From assembly GCF_003985155.1 (NCBI RefSeq), contig NZ_ML133698.1:124001-188000 (forward strand): a DNA stretch of 64,000 nucleotides, read 5' to 3'. A model generated the notes under the pieces. It was not told where the DNA came from, did no database searches, and worked only from the letters and a program-made list of their open reading frames with translations. Source of the DNA: Rhizobium vallis. Its GTDB lineage: Bacteria; Pseudomonadota; Alphaproteobacteria; Rhizobiales; Rhizobiaceae. Below, in pieces: positions 54,661-62,492 of this stretch; the first letter of the stretch is position 1; each line of letters opens with the position of its first letter. The position numbers and the translations under genes are program-made.

Positions 54661-55854
54661 ATGCAGCCGAGTCTTGCTTTTCAAGATGATCAAGAGCACC
54701 TCCCGTCGCTTCTGGCAACAGATGCGACGGAGTTATCCTATCAACTTCAGCAGCATCAGGCAAAAATCTTTCCTCCGCTGTCGCAAAAGACGATCCGGAC
54801 ATTTTCGCCGGCCGAAGCCGCGGCCTTCATCGGCATCGGCGAAGGCTATCTCCGGCAGGTGGCGGCTGACGGTCACGGGCCTGATCCGCTTCCAAACGGG
54901 CGCAGGCTCTATAGCGCGACCGACATGGACCGGATTCGCCGGGTCCTTGACGAGCGCAACGGAACGCCGAAATATGTGCCGGCCCGCAGGCCGGGCGAAA
55001 AGCTGCAGATCATCTCCGTGATGAATTTCAAGGGCGGTTCGGGCAAGACCACGACCGCGGCTCATCTGGCGCAGTTCATGGCGCTCCGGGGCTACCGCGT
55101 GTTGGCCGTCGATCTCGATCCGCAGGCATCCTTGTCCGCACTCTTCGGCCATCAGCCGGAGTTCGACGTCGGGGAAGGCGAGACGATCTATGGTGCGATC
55201 CGCTATGAGGAGCCGCGCCCGATCGCCGATATCGTGCGCGCCACCTACACGCCCAATCTTCATCTCATCCCCGGCAATCTCGAGCTGATGGAATTCGAGC
55301 ACGAGACGCCGAAAGCCATGGCATCGGGGACGGCGGAGACCATGTTCTTCGCCCGCATCGGCGAGGTGCTGACCGATATCGAGAGCCTTTACGACGTCGT
55401 GGTCATCGACTGCCCGCCGCAGCTCGGGTTCCTGACCATGTCGGCACTCTGCGCCGCGACCTCGGTGCTGATCACCGTTCATCCGCAGATGCTCGACGTC
55501 ATGTCGATGTCGCAGTTCCTGACGATGACGAGCGAATTGATGTCGGTGGTCGAGAAGGCCGGCGGGCGCACCAGCTATGACTGGATGCGCTATCTCGTGA
55601 CGCGGTTCGAGCCGAATGACGGGCCGCAGAGCCAGATGACCGGCTTCATGCGGGCGATCTTCGGCAATCGCATGCTGCACAATCCCATGGTGAAGTCGAC
55701 GGCGGTTGCCGATGCCGGCGTCACCAAGCAGACCCTTTACGAGGTGGAGCGGTCGCAGTTCACACGCGGAACCTATGATCGGGCGCTGGAGTCGCTGAAC
55801 CTCGTGAATGGCGAGATCGAGGCGCATATCCGCTCCACCTGGGGAAGGAAATAG
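54661..55854 (+). CDS. repA: Plasmid partition ATPase RepA
   Basis: 397 residues from ATG 54661 (GGGGAAAGAG upstream). ParA-type ATPase with N-terminal helix-turn-helix (FSPAEAAAFIGIGEGYLRQV), deviant Walker A FKGGSGKTTT (about 122-131), Walker A' VDLDPQASL and Walker B VVIDCPPQLGFL. It pulls plasmid copies apart with RepB and represses the operon. First gene of repABC; RepB starts two bases after its stop. Confidence 0.96.
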   Translation: MQPSLAFQDDQEHLPSLLATDATELSYQLQQHQAKIFPPLSQKTIRTFSPAEAAAFIGIGEGYLRQVAADGHGPDPLPNGRRLYSATDMDRIRRVLDERNGTPKYVPARRPGEKLQIISVMNFKGGSGKTTTAAHLAQFMALRGYRVLAVDLDPQASLSALFGHQPEFDVGEGETIYGAIRYEEPRPIADIVRATYTPNLHLIPGNLELMEFEHETPKAMASGTAETMFFARIGEVLTDIESLYDVVVIDCPPQLGFLTMSALCAATSVLITVHPQMLDVMSMSQFLTMTSELMSVVEKAGGRTSYDWMRYLVTRFEPNDGPQSQMTGFMRAIFGNRMLHNPMVKSTAVADAGVTKQTLYEVERSQFTRGTYDRALESLNLVNGEIEAHIRSTWGRK

Positions 55855-55856
55855 AG

Positions 55857-56858
55857 ATGGCGCGCAAGAACCTCATCGAGATTTCCGCGCCCAACCCGGC
55901 CAGGACGGAAACGGTCGCGCCGCGCGACAATCGCCCGATTGCGGGCTTCGTCCCGCAGGAACGCAGTGCGGCACCCGTCGGCGGCATCACGAAGACGCTC
56001 GGCAACATCACCGAAAAAATGGAGCGGGCAAGCGAGCTCGAACGCCAGCTCGCCGCCGGCCAGATGATCGTCGAACTCGATCCAGGCCTGATCGACGCCT
56101 CCTTCGTCAGCGACCGACTGGCGATCGACGCGGCTGAGCTTGCCGACCTCGTCGAGCAGATCCGCGATCACGGGCAGCAGGTTCCGATCCTGGTGCGCCC
56201 GCATCCCGAGACCAAGGGGCGCTATCAGGTTGCCTACGGCCATCGCCGCCTGGCCGCCACCAGGAAAATCGGCATCAGGGTGCGCGCTGTTGTCCGCGAC
56301 CTGACCGACGGTCAGCTGGTCGTCAGCCAGGGCCAGGAAAACAGCGCCCGGACCAATCTTTCCTATGTCGAACGCGCGCTCTTTGCCTCACGGCTGGAAG
56401 AGCGCGGCTTCGGCCGTGACGTCATCATGGCGGCGCTCAGCGTCGACAAGGCGGCGCTTTCGAGAATGCTGATCGTGATCCGGCAGGTCCCCCTGGAACT
56501 CATCAACGCCATCGGTGCTGCGCCTGACATCGGCCGCCGGCGATGGCTGGAGCTGGGCGAGCGGCTGGAAAATGCCGACGTCGACAAGATCATCGCCGAG
56601 TTGTCCGCGGACGACGCGCGCAAAATTTCGAGTGACGAGCGGTTTCACCAGGCATTCGTGCTGGCAACGAAGAGGGCGGCCGCGCCGAAGTCCGCAGCGG
56701 TCAAATCAGAGGTCAGCGGTGTGCCGGTGACGGTCAAAAAGACAGCGTCCGGCGCAACCTTCGTCTTTGACGGCAAGTCCGCGCCCGGTTTCGATCAATT
56801 CGTCCAGGAAAGGCTGCAGAGCCTGTTCCAGGAGTTCAAAAAGCACAGAGGAGCGTAG
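55857..56858 (+). CDS. repB: Plasmid partition protein RepB
   Basis: 333 residues. ParB-type: the nuclease-like/CTPase N-terminal domain has QVPILVRPHP and VAYGHRRLAATRKIGIRVRAVV, then ENSARTNLSYVERALFA and helix-turn-helix GFGRDVIMAALSVDKAALSRM. It binds parS sites and stimulates RepA. ATG 55857 is preceded by AAGGAAATAGAG within the repA end. I found no perfect parS site in the surrounding gaps. Confidence 0.95.
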   Translation: MARKNLIEISAPNPARTETVAPRDNRPIAGFVPQERSAAPVGGITKTLGNITEKMERASELERQLAAGQMIVELDPGLIDASFVSDRLAIDAAELADLVEQIRDHGQQVPILVRPHPETKGRYQVAYGHRRLAATRKIGIRVRAVVRDLTDGQLVVSQGQENSARTNLSYVERALFASRLEERGFGRDVIMAALSVDKAALSRMLIVIRQVPLELINAIGAAPDIGRRRWLELGERLENADVDKIIAELSADDARKISSDERFHQAFVLATKRAAAPKSAAVKSEVSGVPVTVKKTASGATFVFDGKSAPGFDQFVQERLQSLFQEFKKHRGA

Positions 56859-56863
56859 CGCGC

Positions 56864-56918
56864 AAAAGAAAAAGGCCCCCAACGACGCCGTCGTGGAAGC
56901 CCTTCTCAGATCTTAAGC
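56864..56918 (-). ncRNA. Antisense countertranscribed RNA (ctRNA, incompatibility RNA)
   Basis: In the repB-repC gap, on the minus strand, TTGACT (56953-56948) and GATTCT (56930-56925), spaced 17, form a promoter. About 55 bases downstream is a terminator: CCACGAC pairs with GTCGTTGG (one bulge) around a GGC loop, followed by GGGGGCC and TTTTTCTTTT, ending near 56864. Position, size and terminator match the repABC antisense RNAs that block repC expression and cause incompatibility. Exact ends are estimates. Confidence 0.8.
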
Positions 56919-57012
56919 ACATCGAGAATCGCATTTCCACGAATCACAGTCAAGCGTCCTGGCACCGAAAAGGGTGGACGGTTTTCTTTTGCCTAAACTG
57001 AGGTGAAGGCAA

Positions 57013-58305
57013 ATGGAGAGTGGATATGTGACGACGCCCTTTGGGCGGCGGCCGATGTCGCTTGGCATGCTGGCAAGCCAGCAACTGGCCGAGACGATCG
57101 AGCCGGGGATAAAACGCAGCAAATGGAAGCTGTTCAGGGCGATCTGCGAAGCGCGGCCGGCGCTTGGCGTGACAGACCGGGCGCTGACGGTGCTCGATGC
57201 GCTTTTGACCTTCTACCCCGACGACGAGATTTCCGAAGAGAAGGGCCTGATCGTCTTTCCCTCGAACGCGCAGCTTTCGCTTCGCGCCCGTGGGATGACG
57301 CCGGCGACGCTGAGGCGGCATCTTGCCGTGCTGGTCGAGGCCGGCCTGATCTTGCGCAAGGACAGCGCGAACGGAAAGCGCTATGCGCGCCGCGACAGGG
57401 CGGGGGCGATCGGCGAGGCCTTCGGCTTCAGCGTCGCGCCGCTTCTGGCACGTGCGGTCGAGATCGAAAGCCTTGCCGCTGCGGCAGTCGCCGACCGGGA
57501 GCTCGTCAGGGCGACCAGGGAGCGCCTGACGGTGTGCCGGCGCGATATCTCGAAGCTGATTGCGGCAGCCATCGAGGAAGGAGTTCCGGGCGACTGGGAG
57601 CAGATGTCGATGCTGTTTCGCGATCTCGTTCTGCGGCTTCCGCGCGTGGCCAGTGCGGTAGCGTTGACGGCGCTGCTCGACGAGATGGGGCTGTTGCGCG
57701 AGGAAGCGGTCAACTTGCTGGAAAGGCAGGTAAAAATTAAAAAAATAGACGCCAATGAGTCTCAAATTGAGCGCCACAAACAGAATTCAAACCCCGACTC
57801 CACATCTGAACTTGAACCAGGCTTCGAGACGAAGCAGGGCGCGAAGGCGGCGGCCGATAACGACCCGATCGCCGAGCCGCAGGACGAGCCAAGGCTGAAA
57901 CATCAGGGGGCTTCCGGCAGGAAACCGCCGATGGCCGATCCGGCGGCCGGGCATGGCCTGAAATCCTTCCCGCTCGGCCTCGTTCTCCAGGCCTGCCCGC
58001 AAATTCAAGATTACGGACCGGGCGGAACGATCAGCAATTGGCGCGACCTGATGTCGGCCGCCGTCGTCGTCCGCTCGATGCTGGGCGTCAGCCCCTCGGC
58101 CTATGAGGAGGCCTGCGCCGGCATGGGGCCGGAAAACGCCGCGACGGTGATCGCCTGCATTCTGGAAAGAGGCGGACACATCAATTCGCCCGGCGGTTAT
58201 CTCCGCGATCTCACCCGAAGGACCGAGAGAGGCGAGTTTGCAATCGGCCCGATGCTGATGGCGCTGGTGCGGGCAAATGGTGGAGTGGCGAAACGTACTG
58301 GCTGA
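57013..58305 (+). CDS. repC: Replication initiator RepC
   Basis: 430 residues from ATG 57013, with GAGGTGAAGG upstream. The family is recognised from the start (TTPFGRRPMSLGMLASQ), the wHTH region (LIVFPSNAQLSLRARGMTPATLRRHLAVLVEAGLIL) and C-terminal WRDLMSAAVVVRSMLGVSPSAYEEA. RepC initiates replication at an origin within its own gene. Expression is limited by the antisense RNA upstream. Confidence 0.96.
   Translation: MESGYVTTPFGRRPMSLGMLASQQLAETIEPGIKRSKWKLFRAICEARPALGVTDRALTVLDALLTFYPDDEISEEKGLIVFPSNAQLSLRARGMTPATLRRHLAVLVEAGLILRKDSANGKRYARRDRAGAIGEAFGFSVAPLLARAVEIESLAAAAVADRELVRATRERLTVCRRDISKLIAAAIEEGVPGDWEQMSMLFRDLVLRLPRVASAVALTALLDEMGLLREEAVNLLERQVKIKKIDANESQIERHKQNSNPDSTSELEPGFETKQGAKAAADNDPIAEPQDEPRLKHQGASGRKPPMADPAAGHGLKSFPLGLVLQACPQIQDYGPGGTISNWRDLMSAAVVVRSMLGVSPSAYEEACAGMGPENAATVIACILERGGHINSPGGYLRDLTRRTERGEFAIGPMLMALVRANGGVAKRTG
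57725..57800. other. oriV: AT-rich stretch in repC, probable replication origin
   Basis: Within high-GC repC, about 57728-57796 is A-rich (AAAAATTAAAAAAATAGACG, then CAAATTGAG and AAACAGAATTC). In repABC replicons the origin lies in an AT-rich segment inside repC, and this is the only one here. It encodes a variable linker (VKIKKIDANESQIERHKQN). Function is inferred from the family. Confidence 0.65.
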
Positions 58306-58471
58306 ACGGATGGCGTATCTGGCGGCCAGGGAGCTGAGACCAGGTCTGACTTTGCCCGAGCCATCGCTGCGAGATTATGCAAGATTGTGCCTTTGGATGT
58401 GCGATATAGTCAGGAAGGCTCTAAGGTTTGCAGGCGTGACAGAAGTGAAGCACGATAGAGCTTCTGGTTAA
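58277..58471 (+). CDS. Doubtful small frame overlapping the repC end
   Basis: A 64-codon frame from ATG 58277 (or 54 codons from ATG 58310) overlaps the 3' end of repC and continues into the gap. The part beyond repC reads LTLPEPSLRDYARLCLWMC and is not obviously random, but there is no good ribosome site and I know no relative. It could be a remnant. Confidence 0.2.
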   Translation: MVEWRNVLAERMAYLAARELRPGLTLPEPSLRDYARLCLWMCDIVRKALRFAGVTEVKHDRASG

Positions 58472-58589
58472 TAGCTTGTTTACTGTAAGTTTCAATGCAT
58501 TATGACCCCGCCAAGTTGCCCCGCAGGCTGGGCATTATCGCTCGACGGCCTCCGCAGTTCGCGAGGGCAGGCGTGGGAGAGCCGAACAC

Positions 58590-58921
58590 GAGATAGTCAC
58601 GAGATCTTCGAGGGTGTCGCTAGCCGCGACAATTTTTCGATGGTGAACCGTCACACCCAAGCGCCCTTCGACGAGGCGCGCCTTGCCTACCGGCTCCATG
58701 TCGGCGAATGGTTCGAAATCGCCGAGGCCGACCATGACCGCATGCTCGACATTCCGCCACCGCTCTCCCCTGTGTGGCGACCACCTGTTACCGATGGCAT
58801 TCTGCATCGCCGCATGGCATGCGATTGGTGCTCTCTAGGTCTAGCGAACGCACCCCAGGGGTCGCGCGCCTCTTTTGTTTTGTCGTTCGATGTACCAGCA
58901 GACAAACGCGAGGTCGCATAG
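58590..58921 (+). pseudogene. DUF1419 gene remnant
   Basis: The frame through 58590-58760 matches DUF1419: HEIFEGVASRDNF, NRHTQAPFDEARL, GEWFEIAEADHDRMLDI. The family then normally continues with PPLWMR..MFAM..FLTG, but here the reading changes to SPVWRPPVTDGILHRR, and fragments of the expected sequence appear only in broken frames (for example the GCATGCGATTGG region near 58825). The start is also lost. DUF1419 genes are common on rhizobial plasmids. Probably decayed. Confidence 0.55.
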
Positions 58922-59080
58922 CTTTAGGGTAAGGTTCTTAGGGACGCGGGGCAGGTGGGTGACAACGACACACGATCGTCCGCGGACACGGGACTTGAAG
59001 CGTTGAAAGGTCCACACAAGCACTTGTTGACAGAGTATCGCGCGCGGCCGAAAAAGAATCGGCTCTAAAGGAGATAATCG

Positions 59081-59488
59081 ATGGCTGAAGAGAATAACAC
59101 CGCCCCCGCTGTTGCTGCAGGCGTAGCGGCGGTAGAGACACCCGCTGTGAAGAAGACCCGGGCACCTCGTCAGAAGAAAGCCGTTGCGGCACCGGCCGAC
59201 GTTCCGTCGAAAGCTGCTGCCGCACCGGCTGAGTCCGTGAAGGCTGCAAGCGGCCGTGGCAGGAGGGCCAAAGCGGTCGTTGCAAAGTCCGAAGTTGCAG
59301 CAAAGGCTACCAGAGCCAAGCGGACGCCCAAGGCTGCCGTACAGCCGCAAACGCCCGCTGTCGCAGTCCTTGATGAGATTGAAGATCTGATCAAGCTGGA
59401 GGAAGAGAACCAGCGTCTTCGCAAGCTGCTTGCCGAAAAGCTGCGCAACGAAAACGCCGACCTGCGCAGGCGGCTCGATCGCGTCTGA
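59081..59488 (+). CDS. Ala/Lys-rich protein with C-terminal zipper, SyrB-like
   Basis: 135 residues; AAAGGAG before ATG 59081, and TTGACA at about 59026 upstream. Residues 1-95 are Ala/Lys/Pro/Val repeats with basic blocks (KKTRAPRQKKAV, SGRGRRAKAV), histone-H1-like and likely disordered and DNA-binding. The C-terminus (LEEENQRLRKLLAEKLRNEN) is a leucine-zipper-like helix. From memory it resembles SyrB-like regulators of rhizobial plasmids in its N-terminal style. First of three related genes. Confidence 0.65.
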   Translation: MAEENNTAPAVAAGVAAVETPAVKKTRAPRQKKAVAAPADVPSKAAAAPAESVKAASGRGRRAKAVVAKSEVAAKATRAKRTPKAAVQPQTPAVAVLDEIEDLIKLEEENQRLRKLLAEKLRNENADLRRRLDRV

Positions 59489-59612
59489 CGCGAACAGTTC
59501 CGTCGTTCTGTCTTTTGACACCGGCAAGCGTAGCAGTTCAAGAAATTTGGCAAGCGGGATCTGCAAGGATCTCGCAGCGCCGGTGCGCATTCCAGTCAGG
59601 GGGTAAAGCACT

Positions 59613-60152
59613 ATGAAGTCACCATGGCGATTTCTCGCGGACCTGACGTCGCGCCGTAAAACGCTGGCGTCACCTGTCGTTCCCGCTGCTCCGGAGAAAC
59701 CGGCCGAGGACCAGACAGGGGATCGGGACGCAGCGCCGGCTACGTCAGCATCGGTGGTCGGGACCATAGTCGAACCGAGCGAACCCGCGTCCCGCTTACC
59801 ATCGGAGCCGGCGGCTAACCTGGTTAAGCCGGAAGTCGCGATCGAGCGACCAGATCCAACTCCGGTCGCAATAGCACCAGGAAAGCTTGGCGATGTGGAA
59901 GTCCCGTCGCGCCCTAGCAAAAATCGGTCGAAGCGTATAAAGCCCGGTTCGGTTCAAGTCGTGACGCAGTCTCCGTCGAAGCCGAGCGACGACCCACGGG
60001 TCGTATCTCTTCCGGCGCAGCCTCTGACATTTCTTGAGGAGGTTGTGGCTCTCGACGAAGAAATCGCGGCGCTGAAGGCTGCCTTGGCGCTGAAGCTGAA
60101 ACTGCAGAACGCTCAATTGAAAAAGATGCTCGAGCGCTTTGATATTCGATAG
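59613..60152 (+). CDS. Pro/Ala-rich protein with C-terminal zipper
   Basis: 179 residues, AGGGGG upstream of ATG 59613. The start (MKSPWRFLADLTSRRK) is followed by a Pro/Ser-rich region to about 135, then LDEEIAALKAALALKLKLQN and LKKMLERFDIR, a helix like those in the genes before and after. Second of three paralogues. Function unknown. Confidence 0.65.
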   Translation: MKSPWRFLADLTSRRKTLASPVVPAAPEKPAEDQTGDRDAAPATSASVVGTIVEPSEPASRLPSEPAANLVKPEVAIERPDPTPVAIAPGKLGDVEVPSRPSKNRSKRIKPGSVQVVTQSPSKPSDDPRVVSLPAQPLTFLEEVVALDEEIAALKAALALKLKLQNAQLKKMLERFDIR

Positions 60153-60184
60153 CCTGCCGGTAGGGCTGTTATGATTGGAATGAC

Positions 60185-60766
60185 ATGAAGACCCCGCAGA
60201 GAAGTTTCGTTGTCGAGATGAAGTCGAAGGGCCGCCGCTCGGCGGCCCGGCAGGGATCCATCTGGGGCAGCACGGATCTGAAGGCATTTGCCCGCCAGGC
60301 AGCGAGCGTTGCGCCGCAGCTGTTCGAGGACGGGCAGCAAGCTGAACCGATAGCCGAAGACATTGTCGTCGCGCCTGCCGTGGAAAATGCGTCTGTCGCG
60401 GAGACGGTCCCCGCGCCGGTGGCCGAGACTTCTGATGCCATCACTGCGATCGCCGTTGCGACCGTGGAAGAGCGCTCAGAGCCTCAAGAACTGGCCATCG
60501 TCGAAGTCGTTGCAAAAGCCACCGTCGCGACAAGAAAGCCCCGTCGATCGGAGATGATAGGCCATCGGCTGCCAACTACGCCCAAAGGCGACGATAAGGT
60601 CGGTACCTCAGAAACTTCCCATTCGGCGGCTCCTAGCGAAGCTTCAATTGATGAATTGCCCGCCCTCGAAGCCGAAAATCGCCGATTGAAGGCGCTTTTG
60701 GCTGATCGCCTTCGCCAACAGAATCTGCAGCTTCGAATGATGTTGCATCGCTTCGGTGCTGCCTGA
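60185..60766 (+). CDS. Ala/Val-rich protein with C-terminal zipper
   Basis: 193 residues starting 32 bases after the previous stop. Basic start (VVEMKSKGRRSAARQGSIWG), an acidic Ala/Val/Glu-rich middle, and C-terminal LEAENRRLKALLADRLRQQN then LRMMLHRFGAA. Third paralogue. The GSIWGSTDLKAFARQA piece is distinct and may be its own contact site. Function unknown. Confidence 0.65.
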   Translation: MKTPQRSFVVEMKSKGRRSAARQGSIWGSTDLKAFARQAASVAPQLFEDGQQAEPIAEDIVVAPAVENASVAETVPAPVAETSDAITAIAVATVEERSEPQELAIVEVVAKATVATRKPRRSEMIGHRLPTTPKGDDKVGTSETSHSAAPSEASIDELPALEAENRRLKALLADRLRQQNLQLRMMLHRFGAA

Positions 60767-60898
60767 GCCGGAGAGCATGTCCTCGGCTTGACCCCGTCGT
60801 GACTAGCTCATTGTTTGGAAACTCTTTCGATGGTGCGATAGCCCAATGGCTTGGTCGGACCGCTGCGCCTGAACGGGTAGCCGCGTGAGCAGCCAAGT

Positions 60899-61135
60899 TC
60901 AACGATCGTCCGTCATGGCGGCACGTAGCACATCGTTGATGCGCTCCTGCCAGCCTGGCCCCTCCGCCTGGAAATAGGCGAGTACCTCGCTGTCGAGTTT
61001 CAAAGAGACCTGCTCCTTGACGTTCGGCAGCGCTCGACGTTCAACGGCAGGTGCCGGTGCGGTCTTCTTTGCTGGCTTGAACAAAGCCTCCGCCGCATCA
61101 AGTGGATTGGCGGGGCGACGTGGAGTTCGTGTCAT
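60899..61135 (-). CDS. BrnA-like antitoxin
   Basis: 78 residues from ATG 61135 (GGAGAG upstream). C-terminal part (VSLKLDSEVLAYFQAEGPGWQERINDVLRAAM) matches the BrnA pattern of a ribbon-helix-helix after a GPGWQ motif. The N-terminal half is basic and Ala/Pro-rich. BrnA normally follows a BrnT toxin gene; no BrnT-like gene is adjacent, so it may be an orphan regulator. Confidence 0.7.
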   Translation of the reverse strand: MTRTPRRPANPLDAAEALFKPAKKTAPAPAVERRALPNVKEQVSLKLDSEVLAYFQAEGPGWQERINDVLRAAMTDDR

Positions 61136-61160
61136 GCTTCTCTCCAATGGCTTGGCAAAT

Positions 61161-61442
61161 CTATGGTCTGTCAGGGACCTCGTCAGCCGGTCCGTCGTCT
61201 ACCTGGACGAAAGCAGCTTGCGACATCTCCGAACTGAATTCGGGGCTGGGACCAAGGCCGCGCTTGCTGCGTGAGCGGCGTGTCAGCAACGCATTAAATC
61301 GATCGCGCATTTCACCCGCTTCGATATCGCCCGAAACCCACAGCTCGATGATTGCCATGCACTCAACGTCTCCATCGATGGGCATGCCGCGACTGGTCGC
61401 CCGTGCGATCACCCGTTCGGCTATGGATCTGCGTGGTGTCAT
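61161..61442 (-). CDS. Small hypothetical protein upstream of brnA-like gene
   Basis: 93 residues from ATG 61442, GGAG seven bases upstream. Helical sequence (RRSIAERVIARATSRG, IIELWVSGDIEAGEMRDRFNALL) with a polar tail; no BrnT or RelE features. It lies 25 bases before the BrnA-like gene and 60 bases after rctA, so the three may be one operon. Confidence 0.55.
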   Translation of the reverse strand: MTPRRSIAERVIARATSRGMPIDGDVECMAIIELWVSGDIEAGEMRDRFNALLTRRSRSKRGLGPSPEFSSEMSQAAFVQVDDGPADEVPDRP

Positions 61443-61504
61443 TCAATGCTCCATCACAGGCGAGAACTGACGCGCGCAAGAAATTCGTGACTTTAACTTG
61501 TTGG

Positions 61505-61858
61505 TCATCCAGCGCCGAACGAACTTAGCTTCTCCAAAAGCGCCTCCGAAATCTCGAACTGGCGCGCCGTTCCGCGCCCCATCGAATTCTTGACGATCGT
61601 CTCGTCCAACATCCCACGTCTCACCAGAAGATCCACCGTCTCCTTGACGCCGGTGCGTGTGAGAGCCGTAATTTCCATAATGCTGGAAAGAGTTAGCTTC
61701 TGGTGCACTTGGTTCATGCTGTAGAGGATCGTCATCATGCCGACCTGCTTCAGCCTTGCCTGAGGCGTCTCGTCTTCGAGAGGATGGTCAAGGATTTCAT
61801 GCAGGATGAGGCCTGAGAAGGCGAGATTGTGCCATTGGGTCTTGAGCGCTCTTGTCAT
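61505..61858 (-). CDS. rctA: RctA-like winged-helix repressor of conjugation
   Basis: 117 residues. A winged helix is visible (LTLSSIMEITALTRTGVKETVDLLVRRGMLDE, then GRGTARQFEIS). The divergent position directly before a trbM-virB operon is that of rctA in Rhizobium etli and Sinorhizobium, where RctA represses virB and relaxase genes. Only about eight bases separate ATG 61858 from the palindrome at 61866-61887, so its mRNA is probably nearly leaderless and autoregulated. The name rests on context and fold. Confidence 0.65.
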   Translation of the reverse strand: MTRALKTQWHNLAFSGLILHEILDHPLEDETPQARLKQVGMMTILYSMNQVHQKLTLSSIMEITALTRTGVKETVDLLVRRGMLDETIVKNSMGRGTARQFEISEALLEKLSSFGAG

Positions 61859-61865
61859 GCTATTT

Positions 61866-61887
61866 TACTGTGTTATATAAGGTAGTA
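61866..61887. promoter_or_regulatory. Symmetric palindrome between rctA and the virB operon
   Basis: TACT (61866-61869), GTG, TTATATAA (61873-61880), GGT, AGTA (61884-61887): a 22-bp site, symmetric at 16 positions. The central TTATATAA could be the -10 box for both directions, so a protein bound here would block rctA and the virB operon together. Confidence 0.55.
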
Positions 61888-61949
61888 TGGATCGTTCGAG
61901 AGGCAAGCGACCTCTTCGGCAGTGAAATGTCCTTTGAAGGGGCGTGCTC

Positions 61950-62489
61950 ATGAAAAACCTTCTGCTCAACTTAGTTGTCGCGGCCTGCTGCATTTTGCCA
62001 CCCTACCTTACTTCACCCGGCAAGGCGCAAGCAAATGATTGGGGCTGCGAGGTTATCCTATGCCTCTCCAATCCCGGCGGCCCGACGCAGTTTGCAGAAT
62101 GCCGGCCTCCGATCCAGAAGCTGTGGCGGGAGCTTGCGGAAGGGTATTCGTTCCCGACATGCAGCGGTGTCGGCTTCAAAAGTTCGCGCCCCGCCTACGA
62201 GCCCTATTATTGCGAAACCGGATATCGGCTAGAAAGCGATTATGGTCCGCGCGGACAGGAAGTAACCTGCGTGTCGACGGGCCTGCAGCCGGTCAGCGAT
62301 GCATTCTGCCCCAATTTCGGCGACAGCTACAGTTTCACGGATCGCTCGGTCTTGTCGTCACGGTGGCAGCGGGAGGGTGGGCGCCGCCGATGCATGGGCT
62401 ATCCGACGGCCCGGCCAAACGTGCGACCGCAACCCCACTACATCGATGTGACGATCGACGGGGCGGCGACACAACGGGTCTGGTACTGA
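61950..62489 (+). CDS. trbM: TrbM/KikA-like protein
   Basis: 179 residues from ATG 61950 (GAAGGGG upstream). A signal peptide (LLLNLVVAACCILPPYL, cleavage near AQA) is followed by the family core CEVILCLSNPGGPTQFAEC and PIQKLWRELAEGYSFPTC, with several Cys likely disulphide-bonded. TrbM/KikA proteins accompany conjugation systems and aid mating-pair formation. First gene of the virB operon. Confidence 0.8.
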   Translation: MKNLLLNLVVAACCILPPYLTSPGKAQANDWGCEVILCLSNPGGPTQFAECRPPIQKLWRELAEGYSFPTCSGVGFKSSRPAYEPYYCETGYRLESDYGPRGQEVTCVSTGLQPVSDAFCPNFGDSYSFTDRSVLSSRWQREGGRRRCMGYPTARPNVRPQPHYIDVTIDGAATQRVWY

Positions 62490-62492
62490 TTG

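Noticed and set aside
58461..58485. GTTAATAGCTTGTTTA as a parS site
   Set aside because: Only one half fits GTT-N4-GC-N4-AAC; the right arm reads TTA instead of AAC, so it is not symmetric.
60633..60902. Minus-strand 89-codon frame between zipper paralogue and brnA-like gene
   Set aside because: Overlaps the third paralogue antisense and lacks a ribosome site or known sequence.
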